Shown here one piece after another: positions 6,961-9,745 of a stretch of DNA of 9,745 nt. This stretch comes from Deltaproteobacteria bacterium (GTDB lineage Bacteria > Desulfobacterota > Dissulfuribacteria > Dissulfuribacterales > QOAL01). Location of the stretch: the NCBI GenBank assembly GCA_027068235.1, contig JAMOUE010000191.1, positions 1 to 9,745 on the forward strand, in the 5' to 3' direction. Position 1 is the first letter of the stretch; each line of letters opens with the position of its first letter. The notes beneath the pieces were generated by a model, which ran no database searches, was not told where the DNA came from, and saw nothing but the letters and a program-made list of their open reading frames with translations. Made by a program: the position numbers and the translations under genes.

Positions 6961-7282
6961 ATTGTTATCCAAAGTTATATTTGCTGACAGCCTCCTTGGT
7001 CATTGCGAGGCCCGAAGGGCCGCGGCAATCTCATACGGACCTGCTCCTACTCATCTCTGCCATTACTCCTCTGCGCCTTTGAAAGAGATTGCTTCGGTCG
7101 TTTCACTCCCTCGCAATGACGTGTAGTGTGGGCAGATGGATGAAAGGAAGTGGAGTTTCTTTGATCTTCGAAGAAGATTGCCTTTCTCTGCTTATGTTCT
7201 ACACGCAATGACTGCATAATCCATGTCATCTACAAAACGTTTTTTCTTAGTAATCTCAAGGTCTCCTCTAATCTATATAGAC
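6961..7282 (+). repeat. Composite palindromic repeat, copy B (about 320 bp)
   Basis: This is the second direct copy, 53 bp after copy A, with the same three half-sites: 6999-7032 (plus), 7085-7120 (minus) and 7173-7212 (minus). A shared GCCATATA lies upstream of both cores (6581-6588 and 6946-6953), so the duplicated unit may begin a little earlier, with a 7-bp insertion in B. Most differences from A are single transitions plus one missing T near 7051, and none falls in the 12-bp outer or 8-bp inner arms. The tail differs by indels. The copy ends about 45 bp from the stop codon of the RND gene, so it lies in that gene's 3' untranslated region. Confidence 0.88.
6999..7120. repeat. Nested inverted repeat in copy B
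   Basis: Outer arms GTCATTGCGAGG (6999-7010) and CCTCGCAATGAC (7109-7120) pair over 12 bp. Inner arms GCAATCTC (7025-7032) and GAGATTGC (7085-7092) pair over 8 bp. All four arms are identical to those of copy A while flanking positions have changed, which is consistent with either recent duplication or selection on the stem. Confidence 0.88.
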
Positions 7283-7296
7283 TAAATATAGACTAA
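7275..7296. repeat. Perfect 11-bp tandem duplication
   Basis: ATATAGACTAA occurs twice head to tail (7275-7285 and 7286-7296) at the outer edge of copy B. The matching edge of copy A has only one related unit (GTTAGACGAAA). Confidence 0.85.
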
Positions 7297-7327
7297 AATT
7301 AAGCACCATTAGAAATACAAACCTGTA

Positions 7328-9745
7328 TCAGGAGCCATCTTTCATGGATACAAGCCTTCTGCCTGCAAGAAATTCTTTGGTCTTTTCTCTAACCGTGTCA
7401 AACAGCTCGTAAAAGATTGGAACATACACCAATGTGAGGAAAGTGGATACGAAAAGGCCTCCTATTGCAACAACTGCCAAAGGAGAAAGCCTTTCAAGGC
7501 CAATTGCCCTTTGAGCTGCAATGGGGATCATGCCAACAATCGTGCTAAATGCAGTCATTAGAATGGGCCTTGTTCTCACCTTTACAGACTGTTCTATGGC
7601 CTGGCGCAACTCCATCCCCTGGCCCCTTGCCTGCTCTATGAAGTCGATGAGCAAAATGGCATTGTTCACCACTACGCCAGCCAAGAGTATCATGCCCATA
7701 TTGGCTGGCATACAGGCGTGTCTGCCAACAAGTAAAAGGCCCCATGCAGCGCCTATTGTAGAAAGGGGTATTGTTACCATTATTGTAAGTGGATTTATCC
7801 ACGACTTGAATGTTGCAGCAAGCGAGAAATAAAGGAGAATAACAGCAAGCCCAAGGGCTTTGGCCAGCCTTTTGCCTGCTTCCTTCATATTTTTTACTTC
7901 GCCCTCATGACTTATCTCATATCCTGGTGGAAGATTCAGGCCTGAAAGGGCCTTTTGAATCCTTTCTTGAAGATGGGTAATAGATGCGGTGGCCCGGTAT
8001 GCGTAAACATCTAGTGTTGGTTGAAGGGCCTGACGGGTAAACTTGGTCCTTGTTCTGCTCTTTTTTACCCATGCCAATTCACTTAGTGGAACAGGACCGT
8101 AGGCAGACTGTATGTACATGGACATAATCCTTGGCAAGGAATTTCTTTTAATTGAAGGGTAGCGCACCCTTATTGTGTATCCATCCTCGCCTGGGACACG
8201 AAGTACAGAGGCCGGAGTGCCTTTTATTGCGGCTGCCACCTGCCGGCTTATTGCTGTGGGATCAAGGCCGTATCTCTTTGCCTTTTCGAGATTGATCTTT
8301 ATCAGGAATTCTGTCTTGTCTAGATACCAAGAGCGGCTAATGGTTTTTAGGCCTCTGACGTTCCAAAGCCTTTTTTCCACCTCCTTACCAATGGTATCAA
8401 GAACCTTTGGATCTGGGCCAGAGATCATTACATCAACAGGAGCTGCAATGGAAGAAAGGGGCGTAACTCCAAAGTCGAACACATCCATGTTTCTTAAACC
8501 TGGAATTTTCGCCATTTTAGACCTGATTTCGTCTTCCATCTGCCATATTGTTTTTTCCCTGTGAAATCTGTCTACAAAGTGGGCAGTAATAAGTCCTTGC
8601 TGAGGGATGCGTCCTGTTCCAAAGCTTACCACGCCAGGTTCAGAGCCGATGGTCGTTGAGATTGCTCTAAGGCCAGGCATATCTTGTAGGATGTTTTCTA
8701 TGGCAAGTGCTACTTTTTCTGTCTGATTTATCGATGAATCCGCCTCTGTTTCAAATGAGATCTTGACTATTCCAGTATCCATTGGCGGCATTAGATCTCT
8801 GCCTGCAAGTGGCATTACAACCCTTGCGCTCACTACAAGAAGCAACAGGCCAGGCAGTATAAAAATGACCTTGTGATCCATTGCAAAGTGAGACAATCTG
8901 GCAAAGAAATCCCTGATGGGATCAACGATCCATGTGCCAAAGAGCCCAGCCAGCCTTTCTATTGTCCATTTTCCAGAGTTGTTCCCGACCAGATAAGGTG
9001 CAAGAAGGGGGATCACCGTTACTGATATTAGAAAACTTGCCAAAAGGGCAATGGAGAGTACGACTGTAAATTGTCGTAAGATCTTTTGTACGTATCCGCC
9101 AATGAACATGATGGGTACAAGAACTATTACGGTTGTAAAGGTTCCAGACCAGTCTGCAAGGAATATCTCGTTTAGACCGTCAACAACGGCCTTGTAAATG
9201 GGTTTGCCAAGTTTTGAAAAATGTCTCTCTATGTTTTCAATGACGACGATTGCATCATCTAAAAGCAGGCCAACGGCAACTATAACAGCAGTAAGGGTGA
9301 CGATGTTTAGTTCGTACCCAAATAGATACATGACGGCAAAGGTGAGAAAATAGGTAAACGGGATTGAGATGGCAGCCAAAAGCGAGATTCTCACATTTGC
9401 CAGCATGAGAAAGATGACGCCAACAGTCATAATGATTGCATCTCTCAGGGCGTCTACCATGTTTGAGATGCTTGTTTCGATAATAGTCCTTGGAGTGTCT
9501 GCAATCTCAAAATCAAGCTCTGGAAATTTGGCCTTTATTGCAGGAAACGCCTTTTCAACAGCCTTGATAGTGGTTGTTACGTGGCCTTTTTCCGGACGCA
9601 GTATGTTCATGCCTATGGCACTTTTACCATTTCCTCTAAAAAGACTTTGTCTTTCCATGAAGCCGGTCTTGATTATGGCCACGTCATTTAAGTGGATCTC
9701 TCCACCTTTCCTCTCTCCAACAACGATTTGTCCGATTCCTGATTT
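7328..9745 (-). CDS. RND-superfamily inner-membrane exporter (AcrB/HAE1-like), N-terminus cut by window edge
   Basis: This is the proton-driven pump subunit of a tripartite efflux system that works with a periplasmic adaptor and an outer-membrane channel. The frame stays open to the last base, giving 805 visible residues of a family about 1,000-1,050 long. The missing part covers TM1 and most of the first porter subdomains. The GTG at 9680-9682 is internal, since the 21 codons upstream of it read KSGIGQIVVGERKGGEIHLN and onward, typical RND sequence. Numbered from that GTG, the TM4 proton-relay pair Asp-Asp is at 142-143 (GLLLDDAIVVIEN), which fits HAE1-type rather than heavy-metal HME pumps. 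The second periplasmic loop spans about 295-600. TM10 has VVNNAILLIDF (671-681), with Asn where AcrB carries Lys940. The protein ends just after TM12. The adaptor gene would be expected beyond the right edge (inference). The substrate cannot be told. Confidence 0.94.
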   Translation of the reverse strand, partial: KSGIGQIVVGERKGGEIHLNDVAIIKTGFMERQSLFRGNGKSAIGMNILRPEKGHVTTTIKAVEKAFPAIKAKFPELDFEIADTPRTIIETSISNMVDALRDAIIMTVGVIFLMLANVRISLLAAISIPFTYFLTFAVMYLFGYELNIVTLTAVIVAVGLLLDDAIVVIENIERHFSKLGKPIYKAVVDGLNEIFLADWSGTFTTVIVLVPIMFIGGYVQKILRQFTVVLSIALLASFLISVTVIPLLAPYLVGNNSGKWTIERLAGLFGTWIVDPIRDFFARLSHFAMDHKVIFILPGLLLLVVSARVVMPLAGRDLMPPMDTGIVKISFETEADSSINQTEKVALAIENILQDMPGLRAISTTIGSEPGVVSFGTGRIPQQGLITAHFVDRFHREKTIWQMEDEIRSKMAKIPGLRNMDVFDFGVTPLSSIAAPVDVMISGPDPKVLDTIGKEVEKRLWNVRGLKTISRSWYLDKTEFLIKINLEKAKRYGLDPTAISRQVAAAIKGTPASVLRVPGEDGYTIRVRYPSIKRNSLPRIMSMYIQSAYGPVPLSELAWVKKSRTRTKFTRQALQPTLDVYAYRATASITHLQERIQKALSGLNLPPGYEISHEGEVKNMKEAGKRLAKALGLAVILLYFSLAATFKSWINPLTIMVTIPLSTIGAAWGLLLVGRHACMPANMGMILLAGVVVNNAILLIDFIEQARGQGMELRQAIEQSVKVRTRPILMTAFSTIVGMIPIAAQRAIGLERLSPLAVVAIGGLFVSTFLTLVYVPIFYELFDTVREKTKEFLAGRRLVSMKDGS

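Noticed and set aside
6588..7282. CRISPR array or insertion sequence
   Set aside because: Only two long repeats with one spacer, internal palindromes and no transposase or cas gene; does not fit either class.
9020..9745. RND TM10 Asn-Asn in place of AcrB Lys940 as a sign of a broken pump
   Set aside because: Many HAE-type relatives carry VVNNAI at this place, and the TM4 Asp pair is intact, so it is a family variant and not a defect.

Overview
The window reads as an ordinary chromosomal segment of a Gram-negative bacterium of low to moderate GC. It carries a PilM-type pilus gene, a lepA-lepB pair, a NitT/TauT-type ABC transporter and an RND exporter. A sulfate-reducer-like lineage (Desulfobacterota or a relative) would fit the gene style and the YkgJ-family cysteine-cluster protein, but no marker fixes the taxonomy and this placement is inference.

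Layout. Positions 1-988 (minus) hold pilM, cut at its C-terminus by the window edge. A divergent spacer of about 170 bp separates it from lepA (1162-2961, plus). lepA is followed after 196 bp by lepB, signal peptidase I (3158-3802, plus). Facing lepB is a minus-strand operon read from about 6241 down to 3856: a YkgJ-family cysteine-cluster protein (5333-6241), an ABC ATPase (4596-5321) and an ABC permease (3856-4593). The spacings are 11 and 2 nt, so the three are very probably co-transcribed. No substrate-binding protein is present in the window. Positions 7328-9745 (minus) hold most of an RND-superfamily inner-membrane exporter, cut at its N-terminus.

The 1.1 kb between the YkgJ-family gene and the RND gene (6242-7327) is the most unusual part. 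It contains two direct copies of a repeat of about 320 bp (6588-6907 and 6961-7282), roughly 95% identical over the core by eye. Each copy is built on the palindrome GTCATTGCGAGG...CCTCGCAATGAC plus a third, degenerate half-site. The same interval has a possible 40-residue single-helix membrane protein on the minus strand (6401-6523), preceded by a T7/G9 homopolymer tract.

Other small-scale points. lepA has no visible Shine-Dalgarno sequence, and its start codon overlaps the stop of a 26-codon upstream reading frame (1085-1165), which suggests translational coupling. The ABC ATPase has altered Q-loop and signature motifs beside intact Walker motifs. I did not find a convincing new multi-gene system. 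The best candidates for a second look are the composite repeats, the lepA leader frame and the divergent ABC/YkgJ operon.
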